From contig JBKECP010000044.1 in NCBI GenBank assembly GCA_047974765.1, positions 1-64,000 on the forward strand: DNA of 64,000 bases, written 5' to 3'. The notes under the pieces are model-generated. The model was given only the letters and a program-made list of their open reading frames with translations. It was not told where the DNA came from and searched no databases. The translations under genes were made by a program, and so were the position numbers. The stretch's first letter is position 1; each line of letters starts with the position of its first letter. This document shows, piece after piece, positions 44,819 through 54,745 of this stretch. The stretch is from JBKECP01 sp047974765. GTDB taxonomy: Bacteria > Pseudomonadota > Gammaproteobacteria > Pseudomonadales > Halieaceae.

Positions 44819-45775
44819 TTGCGCTTTATTCACGAGCCTGGAAAACACTTGTCCGCTGCCATCGCCATCTGGTGCCTGACCGATAACAAACCCGGCCATC
44901 GCAGTCAGTTACTTGGGCTGGGACAGGCACTGACTGACCGTATCAACGGCCAGCTTTACTGGCTTGCTGTTGGCAAGGAAGCCAAAACCGGTGCGGCACA
45001 ACTGGCTCGCCAGCAAAAACCCACACTGATTCTCTGCGCCGGTCACCGCACCCACTGGCAGGCACTTGGCTTGCGCTGGCGCTACGGCGGCAAACTGATT
45101 GTACTGTTAAAACCCAGTCTGCCCACCTGGCTGTTTAATTTATGTGTAATTCCCGAGCATGACCAACCCGGCCAGGGACCACGCATATTGAGTACCTGTG
45201 GCACACTGAACGATATTCACCCGACCACTCATGCCGACCCGAAGCACAGTCTGTTATTGATTGGCGGCCCCTCCCACAATCACGGCTGGGACGAGGCAGA
45301 CATGCTGCAACAGCTGAAAAACCTGGTGGCCAGCCAACCAGAACAGCACTGGCTGCTGACCACTTCCCGGCGCACACCGGCTCATTTTATTACTGCTCTG
45401 TCCTCGCTGGCCAACAACAATTTCAAGGTGGTTCCCGTTGAGGAAACCGACCGCGACTGGCTGCGTCGGCAATACGCCCGCTGCGGCCGGATCTGGGTCA
45501 GTGAGGACAGCGCATCAATGGTCTACGAGGCACTGACCGCCGGCGCACAAGTTGGCATTTTAGCTGTACCTCGTCTGCGGCAGAGTCGTGTCAGTCGCGG
45601 TCTTGACCAACTGCTGCAACAAGGTCGCGTGACCAGCCTGGCCGCTTTGTGCGAGACTGGCAGCATGAGCCCGGTCGGCACCAGTCTGAACGAAGCTGCC
45701 CGGGTGGCCGGTGAATTGCTCACCCGCTTTGATCTTGCACAAGCCATAACAACAGGAAACCCGTCTGCACCATGA
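44819..45775 (+). CDS. ELM1/DUF1022-type GT-B glycosyltransferase-like protein
   Basis: A 318-residue protein of the 'mitochondrial fission ELM1' family, which in bacteria lies in LPS gene clusters. It starts IWCLTDNKPGHRSQLLGLGQAL. The middle LLIGGPSHNHGWDE and the C-terminal RIWVSEDSASMVYEALTAG are typical. It is probably a nucleotide-sugar-dependent transferase. Start: GGAGGG is eight bases before TTG 44819. GTG 44810 overlaps that site and TTG 44849 is also possible. First gene of the core cluster. The next gene overlaps it by ATGA. Confidence 0.8.
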   Translation: MRFIHEPGKHLSAAIAIWCLTDNKPGHRSQLLGLGQALTDRINGQLYWLAVGKEAKTGAAQLARQQKPTLILCAGHRTHWQALGLRWRYGGKLIVLLKPSLPTWLFNLCVIPEHDQPGQGPRILSTCGTLNDIHPTTHADPKHSLLLIGGPSHNHGWDEADMLQQLKNLVASQPEQHWLLTTSRRTPAHFITALSSLANNNFKVVPVEETDRDWLRRQYARCGRIWVSEDSASMVYEALTAGAQVGILAVPRLRQSRVSRGLDQLLQQGRVTSLAALCETGSMSPVGTSLNEAARVAGELLTRFDLAQAITTGNPSAP

Positions 45776-46893
45776 AAGTCCTCCAGGTACTGCCCTCACT
45801 GAACAGCGGTGGAGTCGAGCGGGGCACACTGGATTTTGCCCGCCACCTGCTGACCAAAGGCCATCAATCTCTGGTGATGTCCAGTGGTGGGCGCATGGTG
45901 GCCGAGCTGGAGCGCGAAGGCAGCACCCATGTCACCTTTGCAGTGCACGCCAAGTCACCCCTTTCACTGCTGCGTGTCCGTGCTCTGCGGCGCCAGTTGA
46001 TCGCACTTGCCCCGGATGTGATTCATGTGCGCTCACGGGTGCCTGCCTGGATGGTCTGGCTGGCACTGAAACCTCTGCCTCCCACACAGCGACCTCTGCT
46101 GGTATCCACTTTCCACGGTCTCTACTCCGTCAGCCGCTACAGTGCCATTATGGGCGAGGGCGATCAGGTAATTGCCATTTCCGACTGCGTACACAACTAT
46201 ATCCTGCACAACTATCCACAAGTTGAACCGAAACGCATTCATGTTATTCACCGGGGCGTGGATGTTGGCCAGTTTCCTCCACAAATGCAGCCTGACAATG
46301 ACTGGCTGGCTCGCTTGCATGCAGATTATCCACATACCCGGGACCAAACCCTGCTGCTGATGCCAGCCCGACTCAGTGCCTGGAAAGGCCAGCGGGATTT
46401 TATCCGCCTTATCGGACAGCTGATCCACGCCGGTCGCCCGTGCCACGGCCTGATCGTCGGCGAGCCAACACCGGGCAAGGATCATTATCTGGCAGAACTG
46501 CGGCAACTGGTAAGTGAACTGAAGCTGGAATCACATATCAGCTTTCTCGGCCACCGCAGTGATATGGCCCAGCTCTATGCCGCTGCCACGCTGGTATTTA
46601 ACCTGTCAGAAAAACCCGAGCCCTTTGGCCGCACGGTGATCGAAGCACTGGCCACCGGCACGGCGGTAATCGCCTGGGACAGTGGCGGGCCGGCAGAATC
46701 CCTGCGGATCGGCTTTGACTGCGGGTTGATACCGCCCGGCGACAACGCTGCCCTGCTCACCTGCGTGCAGCGTCTGCTCGATACACCACCAGCCGAAATC
46801 ACCCTGCCGCCACAATTTACACTGACAGCCCAGGCTGAGGCGACCCTCGCACTCTACACACAGGGCTTGCAACAACTCGGGAGAACCCTCTGA
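45772..46893 (+). CDS. Glycosyltransferase family 4 (LPS core)
   Basis: A 373-residue GT-B retaining glycosyltransferase. LPSLNSGGVERGTLDFARHL is the N-terminal acceptor-side loop. LMPARLSAWKGQRDF and the EPFGRTVIEALATG EX7E motif mark the nucleotide-sugar half. It probably adds a sugar to the LPS core at the inner membrane. It is coupled to the ELM1-like gene (ATGA) and to the next gene (TGATG). Confidence 0.92.
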   Translation: MKVLQVLPSLNSGGVERGTLDFARHLLTKGHQSLVMSSGGRMVAELEREGSTHVTFAVHAKSPLSLLRVRALRRQLIALAPDVIHVRSRVPAWMVWLALKPLPPTQRPLLVSTFHGLYSVSRYSAIMGEGDQVIAISDCVHNYILHNYPQVEPKRIHVIHRGVDVGQFPPQMQPDNDWLARLHADYPHTRDQTLLLMPARLSAWKGQRDFIRLIGQLIHAGRPCHGLIVGEPTPGKDHYLAELRQLVSELKLESHISFLGHRSDMAQLYAAATLVFNLSEKPEPFGRTVIEALATGTAVIAWDSGGPAESLRIGFDCGLIPPGDNAALLTCVQRLLDTPPAEITLPPQFTLTAQAEATLALYTQGLQQLGRTL

Positions 46894-47912
46894 TGCGCAT
46901 TTTGCATGTAGCCCACCAGCAATTGCGTAAATATGGCCACACCAGGGTCAGCTGGGCCCAGAAGCTCTATCACGGCCTCATCAAGAACGACTATATGGTG
47001 CAGCGCTTCTCTGACCGCGATGTGGCTGCCTTCGAGGCGCCGCTGGGTATCCGCGACCTCGGCGTTCGCAAGGCCAACAAACGTCTGCTGCAAACTGTAG
47101 AGGCATTTGCACCGGATCTGGTACTGGTTGGCCATTGCGACATTATTGGCAACGACACCCTTGAACAGATGCGCCGTATCAATCCGGGTGTCGTTATCAG
47201 CGGCCTCAACAACGATCCGTTATTTGTACCGGACAACTACGCGAAAATCGCCGCCCGCTGCCCGGTGGTAGACTTTATGTTCGTATCCACCGGTGAGCGC
47301 GAGCTTACCCCTTTCAGTGGCCAGCGCGCCCGACTCAAACACATGCCCAACCCGGCTGATCCAGCCATCGAGAGTGCCGACAACGCCGCGCGTGAGGACT
47401 TCGACTACGATCTTGTTTTTTGCAGCAAGTCCGAGGCATATACCAGCCGCGGACAAACGGTACAGTACCTGCGCGATCACCTGGGCAGTGACATTCGCTT
47501 TCACACCCCCGGCAGCTTTGGCGTGCCTGGCGCCTGGGGCCGGGACTACGACGAAGCACTGGCAGCCAGCAAAATGGGGTTGAATCTGAACCGCCAAGAA
47601 GGTGGCCACTGGTACTCTTCGGCCCGCATGGCCCAGCTTGGCGGCAATGGCCTGCTGGTATTCACTCATGCCGCCGCTGATTTTCAGAGCCTGTTCCCGG
47701 CCGAGTCACTAGTTTATTTCGATAACCCCGAAGCATTAAACACCGCCATACTTGAATTTCAGGCCGATGATGCCCGCCGCCGTCACTGGGCAGCGAACAC
47801 CCGGGACTTTTTCCTGCGTGAAATGAACTGTACGCTGTACGCCCGCTACATTGTCGAGACCAGTATGCAGCTGCCCTATTCTCATCCCTACGCCTGGCTG
47901 GAGCATGAATGA
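46893..47912 (+). CDS. Glycosyltransferase (Glyco_trans_1_2-like)
   Basis: A 339-residue protein. ILHVAHQQLRKYGHTRVSWAQKL starts the first Rossmann half. The C-terminal part (SKMGLNLNRQEGGHWYSSARMAQLGGNGLLVF, then ESLVYFDNPE) matches the PF13524-type domain of spore-coat/LPS glycosyltransferases. No EX7E motif. Sugar specificity is unknown. Start and stop both overlap neighbours, so it sits inside a tightly coupled operon. Confidence 0.82.
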   Translation: MRILHVAHQQLRKYGHTRVSWAQKLYHGLIKNDYMVQRFSDRDVAAFEAPLGIRDLGVRKANKRLLQTVEAFAPDLVLVGHCDIIGNDTLEQMRRINPGVVISGLNNDPLFVPDNYAKIAARCPVVDFMFVSTGERELTPFSGQRARLKHMPNPADPAIESADNAAREDFDYDLVFCSKSEAYTSRGQTVQYLRDHLGSDIRFHTPGSFGVPGAWGRDYDEALAASKMGLNLNRQEGGHWYSSARMAQLGGNGLLVFTHAAADFQSLFPAESLVYFDNPEALNTAILEFQADDARRRHWAANTRDFFLREMNCTLYARYIVETSMQLPYSHPYAWLEHE

Positions 47913-48958
47913 GCCATGAAGTAAACGTTATACAGGCTTTGGCCGGCGCCCCTTTTGGCGGTGCTGAAAATTTCTATACCCGGCTGGTCTGTGCGCTGGC
48001 CGAGCAGCCCGGGCTGCATCAGCAGGCCTTCACCCGCGCCAACCCTGAACGTCAGGCTCAACTGGCAGCAGCCGATGTGCCCGTGCAAACCTTTCGTTTC
48101 GGTGGCCGTCTCAACCTGCCTGATCGCTGGCGCTACGGTCGCGCCCTGCGTCAGGCGGCACCGGATGTGGTGCTCACTTATATGAATCGGGCCAGCCTCT
48201 GCACGCCCCGGGGCAACTACCAGCTGATGGCGCGTCTCGGCCACTACTACGACCTCAAATATTACCGCCATGCCAATCACTGGATCGGTATCACCCGGGG
48301 TATTTGTGATCATCTGGTCAAAGGTGGCATGAGCGCCAAGCGCATCTATCAGATTCCCAATTTTGCTGATGAAACCAATCCTGAACCGCTGTTACGCGCC
48401 CAGTTTGACACGCCTGAAGGTGTACCTTTGTTGCTGAGCGCCGGCCGCACTCACCGCAACAAAGCCTTTGATATTCTGCTGCGGGCACTGGTTGAGGTGC
48501 CCGATGCCTGGCTGTGGCTGGCCGGTGACGGGCCTGAACGCAAAGCACTACAGGCACAGGCACAAACACTGGGCATAGCACAGCGGGTGCGTTTTCTGGG
48601 CTGGCGCAGGGATGTGGATGCCCTGATGCGCACAGCTGATCTCTTTGTCTGCCCCTCCCGCCACGAAGGCCTTGGCAGTATTGTCGTTGAATCCTGGTAT
48701 CACCGCTGCCCTATCGTGGCGACCCGCTCCCAGGGACCAGGCGAACTGATTGAGGATGGCGTTACCGGCCTGCTGACACCGGTGGATGAAGTCGCGCCAT
48801 TAGCGACAACAATCAACGATCTGCTGCACGCGCCTGAGTGGGCACAACAACTGGCTGAACAGGCGCGCACCCACTACGACAGCCACTACAGCCGCGCCCA
48901 TATCGCACACCGCTACAATGAGCTGCTGCATCAGGTAGCGGGCAGATCCCTCTTTTGA
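47909..48958 (+). CDS. Glycosyltransferase family 4 (LPS core)
   Basis: A 349-residue GT4 enzyme. QALAGAPFGGAENFYTRL is the N-terminal loop, and LLSAGRTHRNKAFDILLRAL leads into the donor half. The EX7E motif is EGLGSIVVE in SRHEGLGSIVVESWYHRCP. It starts in an ATGA overlap. The donor and acceptor sugars cannot be read from sequence. Confidence 0.92.
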   Translation: MSHEVNVIQALAGAPFGGAENFYTRLVCALAEQPGLHQQAFTRANPERQAQLAAADVPVQTFRFGGRLNLPDRWRYGRALRQAAPDVVLTYMNRASLCTPRGNYQLMARLGHYYDLKYYRHANHWIGITRGICDHLVKGGMSAKRIYQIPNFADETNPEPLLRAQFDTPEGVPLLLSAGRTHRNKAFDILLRALVEVPDAWLWLAGDGPERKALQAQAQTLGIAQRVRFLGWRRDVDALMRTADLFVCPSRHEGLGSIVVESWYHRCPIVATRSQGPGELIEDGVTGLLTPVDEVAPLATTINDLLHAPEWAQQLAEQARTHYDSHYSRAHIAHRYNELLHQVAGRSLF

Positions 48959-49665
48959 ATGCTGGCAGCCACCCTGCCCGGGTTAATCTTGGCGATGAGA
49001 GCAATGCTTTTGCCCGCGGCGGCAACCGGCTTTGTTTTGTCGACCCTGACAACCATCATCGCTGCATCAAGGTATTGCGTATTGACCGCTCCCCGGAAAT
49101 CAAGCGCCGCTCAGCACCCTGGATCAAGCGCTTCAAGCCCCTGTCCAGTTTTAACGACAATCTACAGGAAGCGCGGGTATTTCGGCGTATCGGGCAACAG
49201 ATCGGCGCCCCCGCCTTTGAGCTGATTCCCCATCTGCACGGTTTTGTCAGCACCAATTTTGGTGAGGGTCTGTGCTGCGATCTGATTTGCGATGATGACG
49301 AACGTATCTCTCTGTCTTTGAAGCAGTATTTGTGGCAGTGCGGCCGCGACACTGCCATTGAAACGGCCCTGGCCGCTTTTGGCCGACAGTGGCAGCAATT
49401 GGCCATGCCTTCCCGGCGGCTGCTGCTGCACAATATTGTGGTGCAGTGCCAACAGGGGCAGGCGAACCGCCTGTATGTGATAGATGGCCTGGGCTGGCCC
49501 GACCTGCTACCGCTGGCCAATATTCTGCCAGCTTTGGGTCGGCACCGGGCCGGTCAGCGCCTGCAGGATCTGGATCGTGCCATCGACACTCTGCTGACAC
49601 GCCAGGCCCAAGACGGTGATTTTGGTATCCACGGCTGGCTGCCCGATACCCGCCGTGAATTTTGA
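48955..49665 (+). CDS. YrbL-family (PhoP regulatory network) kinase-like protein
   Basis: A 236-residue protein of the YrbL family, a small protein-kinase-fold group. ARGGNRLCFVDPDNHHRCIKVL gives the glycine loop and the ATP lysine. RLLLHNIVVQ and LYVIDGLGWPDLLPLA fit the catalytic HN and metal DG positions. It probably phosphorylates a sugar of the LPS core, or acts like WaaP-type kinases; this is inferred from fold and context. The TTG at 48955 overlaps the previous stop (TTGA), and no other start fits. Confidence 0.78.
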   Translation: MNAGSHPARVNLGDESNAFARGGNRLCFVDPDNHHRCIKVLRIDRSPEIKRRSAPWIKRFKPLSSFNDNLQEARVFRRIGQQIGAPAFELIPHLHGFVSTNFGEGLCCDLICDDDERISLSLKQYLWQCGRDTAIETALAAFGRQWQQLAMPSRRLLLHNIVVQCQQGQANRLYVIDGLGWPDLLPLANILPALGRHRAGQRLQDLDRAIDTLLTRQAQDGDFGIHGWLPDTRREF

Positions 49666-50922
49666 GTGAGCCCGTCGTTAATGTTATCGCTATCAGCCGT
49701 TTCATCCACACTCCCACGCCACTGCGCTCATGTAACAGCCTCTGGCCTCATCGTGCTCTCTGCCGGTTTTTATCTGTTTGGGGACTATGGCGGCCCGGCC
49801 CGCTGCTTCTACCTGTTGATAGCCCTGCCGGTGCTGCTGATGTTGCCTTTGCGGCCCAATCTGTTGATGCCCGGCACATTGCAGGCTGTGCTTTTTTTGC
49901 CGTTGCCCCTGTATCTCGCTCTCAGCAGCAACTGGGGCCTGCCCGTTGGCAGCGCAGCTGGCGACTATTGGGATCTGGCCAAACCGGCTCTTTTTTTATC
50001 ACTGCTGCTGGCTGGCGGCTGTGCTGCCCTTCGCTTTCGGCCCGACCTGCCGCAATTGCTGCCCAAAGCCATTGTTATTGCCGCCGTACCCAGTGCACTG
50101 CTGGGCCTGGCCCACTATCTGCCCGAAGCACTGACCAGTGATAACTGGCCACGCATGGCCGGATTTTCCCTGCGTGGCGATATCAATGTAACCGCCGCCC
50201 TGCACGGTTTCAACTGCCTGCTGTGCGTCTGGGGACTGCACTACTGGTCGTCGCGCTGGCGCATCTGGCTGTACTGTGGTTTGGGTCTGAGTCTGCTGTC
50301 GGTACTGCTATCCCAGAGCAAGGTCGCCCTACTGTTCAGTCTGCTTGCCCTGATTGGGTTGAGCTGGCATAAATTGCAAGTGAAACGACAGTACACACTG
50401 CTGACAGGCCTGCTGATAACCGGTCTGCTGCTGGCCTTTTTCAGTAATTTCGAGCGCATTCCCTTCCTTGATCGCACCGAGGCCTATACCGTGCGTATCG
50501 ACCTGTGGCAGCAATCCATCGCACAGTGGGCAAAACAACCCTGGCTGGGTCACGGCCTAGGCGCCGATCTCGGCCTGACCCGCTTTGGTCAGCCCTACCA
50601 CTCCCACAGCCACAATTTCCTGCTGGGCACCCTGCGTTATGGCGGACTGCTTGGTGTCGGCCTGCTGCTGTGGCAAATCAGCGGTACACTATGGCTGCTC
50701 TGGCGACGAAGATCAGAATCCGTGCCGGAACAAAATGTGATTTTGCTGTGGTGGTTGGCGGGAATGGCTTTTTTGTTGACCAACGGAGGCCAACCGCTGG
50801 TCAAACCCCACCACACCTGGTTTTTCTACTGGATTCCACTGACACTGCTGCTGGCAGGGTCTGCAATCAACGCCAAGCCGACTGACATTCCCATGCGGCC
50901 ACGATGCCAATCTGCACCGTAA
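49666..50922 (+). CDS. O-antigen ligase (WaaL-like) membrane protein
   Basis: A 418-residue protein with about eleven predicted membrane helices. A large periplasmic loop contains WQQSIAQWAKQPWLGHGLGADLGL and then HSHNFLLGTLRYGGLLG, the Wzy_C/WaaL signature including the conserved His. It should join O-antigen or another polymer to the lipid A core in the periplasm. GTG 49666 directly follows the kinase stop. ATG 49681 is an alternative start. It ends the plus-strand LPS operon. Confidence 0.88.
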   Translation: MSPSLMLSLSAVSSTLPRHCAHVTASGLIVLSAGFYLFGDYGGPARCFYLLIALPVLLMLPLRPNLLMPGTLQAVLFLPLPLYLALSSNWGLPVGSAAGDYWDLAKPALFLSLLLAGGCAALRFRPDLPQLLPKAIVIAAVPSALLGLAHYLPEALTSDNWPRMAGFSLRGDINVTAALHGFNCLLCVWGLHYWSSRWRIWLYCGLGLSLLSVLLSQSKVALLFSLLALIGLSWHKLQVKRQYTLLTGLLITGLLLAFFSNFERIPFLDRTEAYTVRIDLWQQSIAQWAKQPWLGHGLGADLGLTRFGQPYHSHSHNFLLGTLRYGGLLGVGLLLWQISGTLWLLWRRRSESVPEQNVILLWWLAGMAFLLTNGGQPLVKPHHTWFFYWIPLTLLLAGSAINAKPTDIPMRPRCQSAP

Positions 50923-51078
50923 ACCCGCATAAAAGCAAGACAGTCCTCGATAGTTGAAGACAGCAGCTCAGCAATCTGTATTCACAAAAATTAAGGCCTG
51001 CGTTTAACAAAAACCGGAGACTCAAATGGGTACGATGTGTTGTTTTTTCAGGTCATACCACCCTTGATACAGCTTGAC

Positions 51079-52050
51079 TCAGAAGCCTTCGACTTCCATG
51101 TAAGGCTCATGCCGCATGCGGAAGTAACCCAGGGCATAGCCAATACTGCGACAGCCACTGAGCCAGGCCCGGACCATATTGTCGCGCTGTAGCAGCAACA
51201 TATTGAGACCTGCTTCGAGCAAACTGACCCCACCCCGAAAAGCGTAGAACATTGCCCGGCCAAGAGTACGCGGCTTATCCTGCACACTGCCACTACCCAG
51301 CAGCAAACCAACGCGGAACTTGCGCCGCGAGAGATAGCGCAGATTGGCACGCTCGGCTGGAATCGTCTCAACCACTGCCGCTTCATGGCAATAGTAGATA
51401 GGAACACCACGACTGGCCAACGCGGTAAAAAAGATGGTGTCGGTGCCACCATCGCGTGGACGGCTTTCATCGAAGGTCAGGGATTCATCTTTGAGCAATG
51501 CCAGTGGTACCAGCGTATTGTTACTGGCACATGTTGTCAGGCGCTCGCCGGTAACCCGCACCTTGCGTTGAAAATAAGGCCGCAGATAGTCCTGACAGGC
51601 AGGACTCACCTGAGCAACGACCCGACCCTGAATAACGGCCTGCCACTGAGCCTTGCGGGCGTAACCAAGCAGCGCCAGCAACCAGTCAGGTTCAACTTCT
51701 TCATCGTCATCAACAAAGAGCAGGGCGGTGGCGCCGAGGCTGCGCGCATGCTGCAAAAGACAATTGCGCGCCTGGGGAATACCAACCCGGGTTTCAAGCT
51801 GGTAACTGACCGGGAAGGGAGCACTGGCATCGAAACCGGCTACCAGAGCACGGTTGGCGGGCTCCGCGTCATTTTCAACGACATGGACAGCAACCCGCAC
51901 ATCCTCAGGTACATGCATACGCAGCAAACTGGATAGCAACCGGCCGAGCATACCGGGACGACGACGGGTACACACACCAATCATCAACGCAGGTAGTGCA
52001 GAAGTGGGCGGATTGTGCGGAGTATCCGTGTTCAACATGCTATCCGGCAT
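51079..52050 (-). CDS. Glycosyltransferase family 2
   Basis: A 323-residue GT-A transferase. It begins MIGVCTRRRPGMLGRLLSSLLR. The metal and nucleotide motif is FVDDDEEVEPDWL, followed by the acceptor-side ESRPRDGGTDTIFFTALASRG. Hydrophobic stretches near the C-terminus could tether it to the membrane. It lies convergent with waaL at the edge of the LPS cluster and is probably part of it. ATG 52038 (MLNTDTP) with CGGA upstream is an alternative start. Confidence 0.88.
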   Translation of the reverse strand: MPDSMLNTDTPHNPPTSALPALMIGVCTRRRPGMLGRLLSSLLRMHVPEDVRVAVHVVENDAEPANRALVAGFDASAPFPVSYQLETRVGIPQARNCLLQHARSLGATALLFVDDDEEVEPDWLLALLGYARKAQWQAVIQGRVVAQVSPACQDYLRPYFQRKVRVTGERLTTCASNNTLVPLALLKDESLTFDESRPRDGGTDTIFFTALASRGVPIYYCHEAAVVETIPAERANLRYLSRRKFRVGLLLGSGSVQDKPRTLGRAMFYAFRGGVSLLEAGLNMLLLQRDNMVRAWLSGCRSIGYALGYFRMRHEPYMEVEGF

Positions 52051-52291
52051 TTTTCAAAAAGTGCGCAATAATATCACAGCCTTTGACGGCTCAAAGTATG
52101 CAATTATTCCATTTCAGGGTGACTCTACCACCAGCCGGACCTACAAACAGACCATCTGCGATGCATTCGACAAACCGTTTCCAGGCCCTGCCTCTTTATA
52201 TAAGGCATTAACTACACAGTGGCAAATATCGCGCCGGGGACAGCGCTTTGGAGGGAAGCACCTACACCCAGTATGCTTTTGGAACCGACAT
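52051..52291. other. About 240-base gap without gene
   Basis: Between the GT2 start and the hydrolase end I see no coding or repeat feature. The divergent promoter of the GT2 gene should lie here. Confidence 0.4.
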
Positions 52292-53143
52292 TCAGACAAC
52301 CGCCAGAAATTCCTCGATAGCCGTGCGTGCAAGGGGTTCATCAAGCATAGGCGCATGGCCGCGCTGCGACACTTCCACTAGATGGCAATGGCGACTCCGA
52401 ACCAGCATCTGCCGGGCACAGGTGCTGGCGAGAATATCTGAAGTTTCACCGCGCAGTACCAGCACCGGCATTGTCAGGCTCTCAAACATGGGCCATAGAT
52501 CAGGTGGCACAGCGGCCTCTTCCTGAGAGGCAAATGGCAGAGCAATAGCCGGATCATATGCCAGGACAGGCACACCATTTTGCTCATGATAAAGTGTCCG
52601 CGCAAAGGCCTGCCACTGGGCGTCATTAAGGTCCGGAAACTGTGCGCCCTGAGTCTGCCGGGTCTGCGCCACCGCTTCTGCCCAGCTGAGTACCGGCGCC
52701 TGTCTGCCTGCATGGTCTTTAATACGTGCCAAACCCACCGGATCAACCTCGGGACCAATATCATTGAGCACCAGCGCCCGAATACGCCTCGGCTGCATCG
52801 CCCCCATCATCATGCCCATCAGCCCCCCCATGGAAGTGCCAATTATGATCACCTGTTGCAGGCGCAACTGATCAAGCAGACTGAACATGTCTTCAACATA
52901 AATCTGAGGCTGGTAGTTAGCTGGCTGTGGATCATAACTTGATCGCCCACGCCCCCGTTGATCGGGACAAATCAGACGATAACGATCGGCCAGATAAGCA
53001 GCGACAAGCTCGAAGTCAGCACTATTACGCGTCAGACCGTGCAGACAAAGAACAACCGGTGCATCGGTACCGGCATGTTGGTAGTCGCGTGCGTAAAGCT
53101 GCAAACCACCCGGTGAATAGTAATTAATACTCTGATAATTCAT
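52292..53143 (-). CDS. Alpha/beta hydrolase
   Basis: A 283-residue alpha/beta-hydrolase. The oxyanion HG is in LCLHGLTRNS, DQRGRGRSSY follows, and the nucleophile elbow is GTSMGGLMG. The late acid is probably in LVLRGETSDI and the histidine in SQRGHAPML. Substrate is unknown. ATG 53143 with GGTGAT upstream is chosen; ATG 53158 is an alternative. It lies 21 bases after the acyl-CoA synthetase gene, so both probably act on the same acid or ester. Confidence 0.88.
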   Translation of the reverse strand: MNYQSINYYSPGGLQLYARDYQHAGTDAPVVLCLHGLTRNSADFELVAAYLADRYRLICPDQRGRGRSSYDPQPANYQPQIYVEDMFSLLDQLRLQQVIIIGTSMGGLMGMMMGAMQPRRIRALVLNDIGPEVDPVGLARIKDHAGRQAPVLSWAEAVAQTRQTQGAQFPDLNDAQWQAFARTLYHEQNGVPVLAYDPAIALPFASQEEAAVPPDLWPMFESLTMPVLVLRGETSDILASTCARQMLVRSRHCHLVEVSQRGHAPMLDEPLARTAIEEFLAVV

Positions 53144-53164
53144 TTGATCACCAGTCATAGTTCG

Positions 53165-54724
53165 TCAACCATAGCTCAGCTCACCAAATTGCTGGCGCAG
53201 CTCCCGCTTGAGCAGCTTGCCATTGGGATTTCGTGGTAACACCTCAACGGCAATAGCATCAGCCAGGCGCTGCTGTCGACCGAGACGCTCATTGGCCCAA
53301 ATCAGAATATCGTCAACCGTCTCCACACAGCCAGCTACTTGCACAATCAGTGCTACCGGCGTTTCGCCCCAACGGGAACTGGCGGCACCAATGACCGCCA
53401 CATCATCCACTGCCGGATGCTGCACCAATACGGCCTCAATATCCTGAGGGTAGATATTCTGACCACCGGAAAGGATCATATCTTTCTTGCGGTCAACAAT
53501 ATAAAGAAAGCCCTCATTATCGAGCAAACCGATATCACCACTGCGAATCCACTGGCGGCCAGCAGCATCAATATATTCCGCTTCTGCGCTGGCCTCAGGC
53601 CGATTGAGGTAACCCGGCATGGTAATACGGCCCCGTGACACAATCTCTCCGGCCTGCCCCGCAGGCAGAACCGCACCATCATCACCTACAATACAAATAT
53701 CCGTACCCAGCAGCGGCTTGCCAACAGAAGCCCAACGACCGGCTGCATCTTCCGGGTCAAGCGTAGTGATAATACCTTCGGTCAAGCCATAAAGTTCAAT
53801 AATGCCGCAGGGAAAAAGCCGGAAGATATCCTGTTTGAGAGACTCATGCAGAGGTGAGCCACAACTCATCATAGCCTCCATACTGCCGACGTCAATCGCC
53901 CGCCTGCCAGCAGCCTCAGCCACCCGCTGAAACTGGATAGGCACCATAGCCGTATGCGTAATATGCTCAGCAGCCACGGTATCGAGAAAAGCATCGGCAT
54001 CAAAACTGCGGTGAATCACCAATGTGCCACCACCCAACACGGTCGACAGCATCGCCACCCAGGAAATATTGGAATACAAGCCAATTGTCAGCAAAGTTCT
54101 GGCGGCACCGTGATAACGCAGGGCAATAGTCAGATCATAGGCCCAGTCCCTGCGACCGGCATGAGTATGCACAATGCCTTTGGGCAGTCCGGTGGTACCG
54201 GAACTGTAAATAATATTCAGCTCATCACGATCTTCAATATTTATTGAAGGCAGGGAGGTTGACTGCCCGTCACATAAGGCTGCCAGTTGTTGCCAGCCCG
54301 CTGCCGGTGGCCCACAGCTGATACGCAGCAGGTTATCCGGCAGTTGTTTGGCAAGTGCCTGCAAACGTGCCTGCTGGTCAACACTGACAATCAGAGCGCT
54401 AATATCAGCATCACAAAGCATAGCGGCCATGGCTTCATCACTAACCGACAGATTGACAGGCACCGATACTGCACCGGCTGCCATAATGCCAAACAGTGCC
54501 TGAGCCATCTCGGGACTATTGGACATAACCACACCAACACGTGCCCCGCGGCCAATATTTTGAGCCAGCAGAGCGTGTGCCAGCTGGTGATTGGCTGCAC
54601 AAAACTGCCGCCAGTTCAAACGTACATCATCACACACCAGCGCATCACGCTCACCCCGCCAACGACCGTGCAAATCCAGTATTTCCGGCAACAGTGGCAC
54701 TGGTGCCTCAAAACCTTTAAACAT
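53165..54724 (-). CDS. AMP-dependent acyl-CoA synthetase/ligase
   Basis: A 519-residue ANL-superfamily enzyme. The P-loop is IIYSSGTTGLPKGIVHTH, A5 is YGLTEG, and A7/A8 are RSGDIGLLDNEGFLYIVDRKKDMILSG and GGQNIYPQDIE. The catalytic lysine is in NPNGKLLKREL. It activates a carboxylic acid as an AMP ester and passes it to CoA. Substrate is unknown. Neighbours (TonB receptor, symporter, hydrolase, TetR) suggest uptake and breakdown of an acid-containing compound. Confidence 0.93.
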   Translation of the reverse strand: MFKGFEAPVPLLPEILDLHGRWRGERDALVCDDVRLNWRQFCAANHQLAHALLAQNIGRGARVGVVMSNSPEMAQALFGIMAAGAVSVPVNLSVSDEAMAAMLCDADISALIVSVDQQARLQALAKQLPDNLLRISCGPPAAGWQQLAALCDGQSTSLPSINIEDRDELNIIYSSGTTGLPKGIVHTHAGRRDWAYDLTIALRYHGAARTLLTIGLYSNISWVAMLSTVLGGGTLVIHRSFDADAFLDTVAAEHITHTAMVPIQFQRVAEAAGRRAIDVGSMEAMMSCGSPLHESLKQDIFRLFPCGIIELYGLTEGIITTLDPEDAAGRWASVGKPLLGTDICIVGDDGAVLPAGQAGEIVSRGRITMPGYLNRPEASAEAEYIDAAGRQWIRSGDIGLLDNEGFLYIVDRKKDMILSGGQNIYPQDIEAVLVQHPAVDDVAVIGAASSRWGETPVALIVQVAGCVETVDDILIWANERLGRQQRLADAIAVEVLPRNPNGKLLKRELRQQFGELSYG

Positions 54725-54745
54725 GCTTTTATCCCAAAAATCAAA

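Noticed and set aside
44408..44899. Minus-strand frame across the LPS promoter gap
   Set aside because: A 163-residue translation with no family features, overlapping the well-supported ELM1-like gene start.
51019..51062. Tiny frame MGTMCCFFRSYHP after waaL
   Set aside because: There is a GGAG-like site, but 13 codons with no conservation evidence are not enough to call a gene.
50923..51078. Terminator between waaL and the GT2 gene
   Set aside because: No GC-rich hairpin followed by a T-run could be found.
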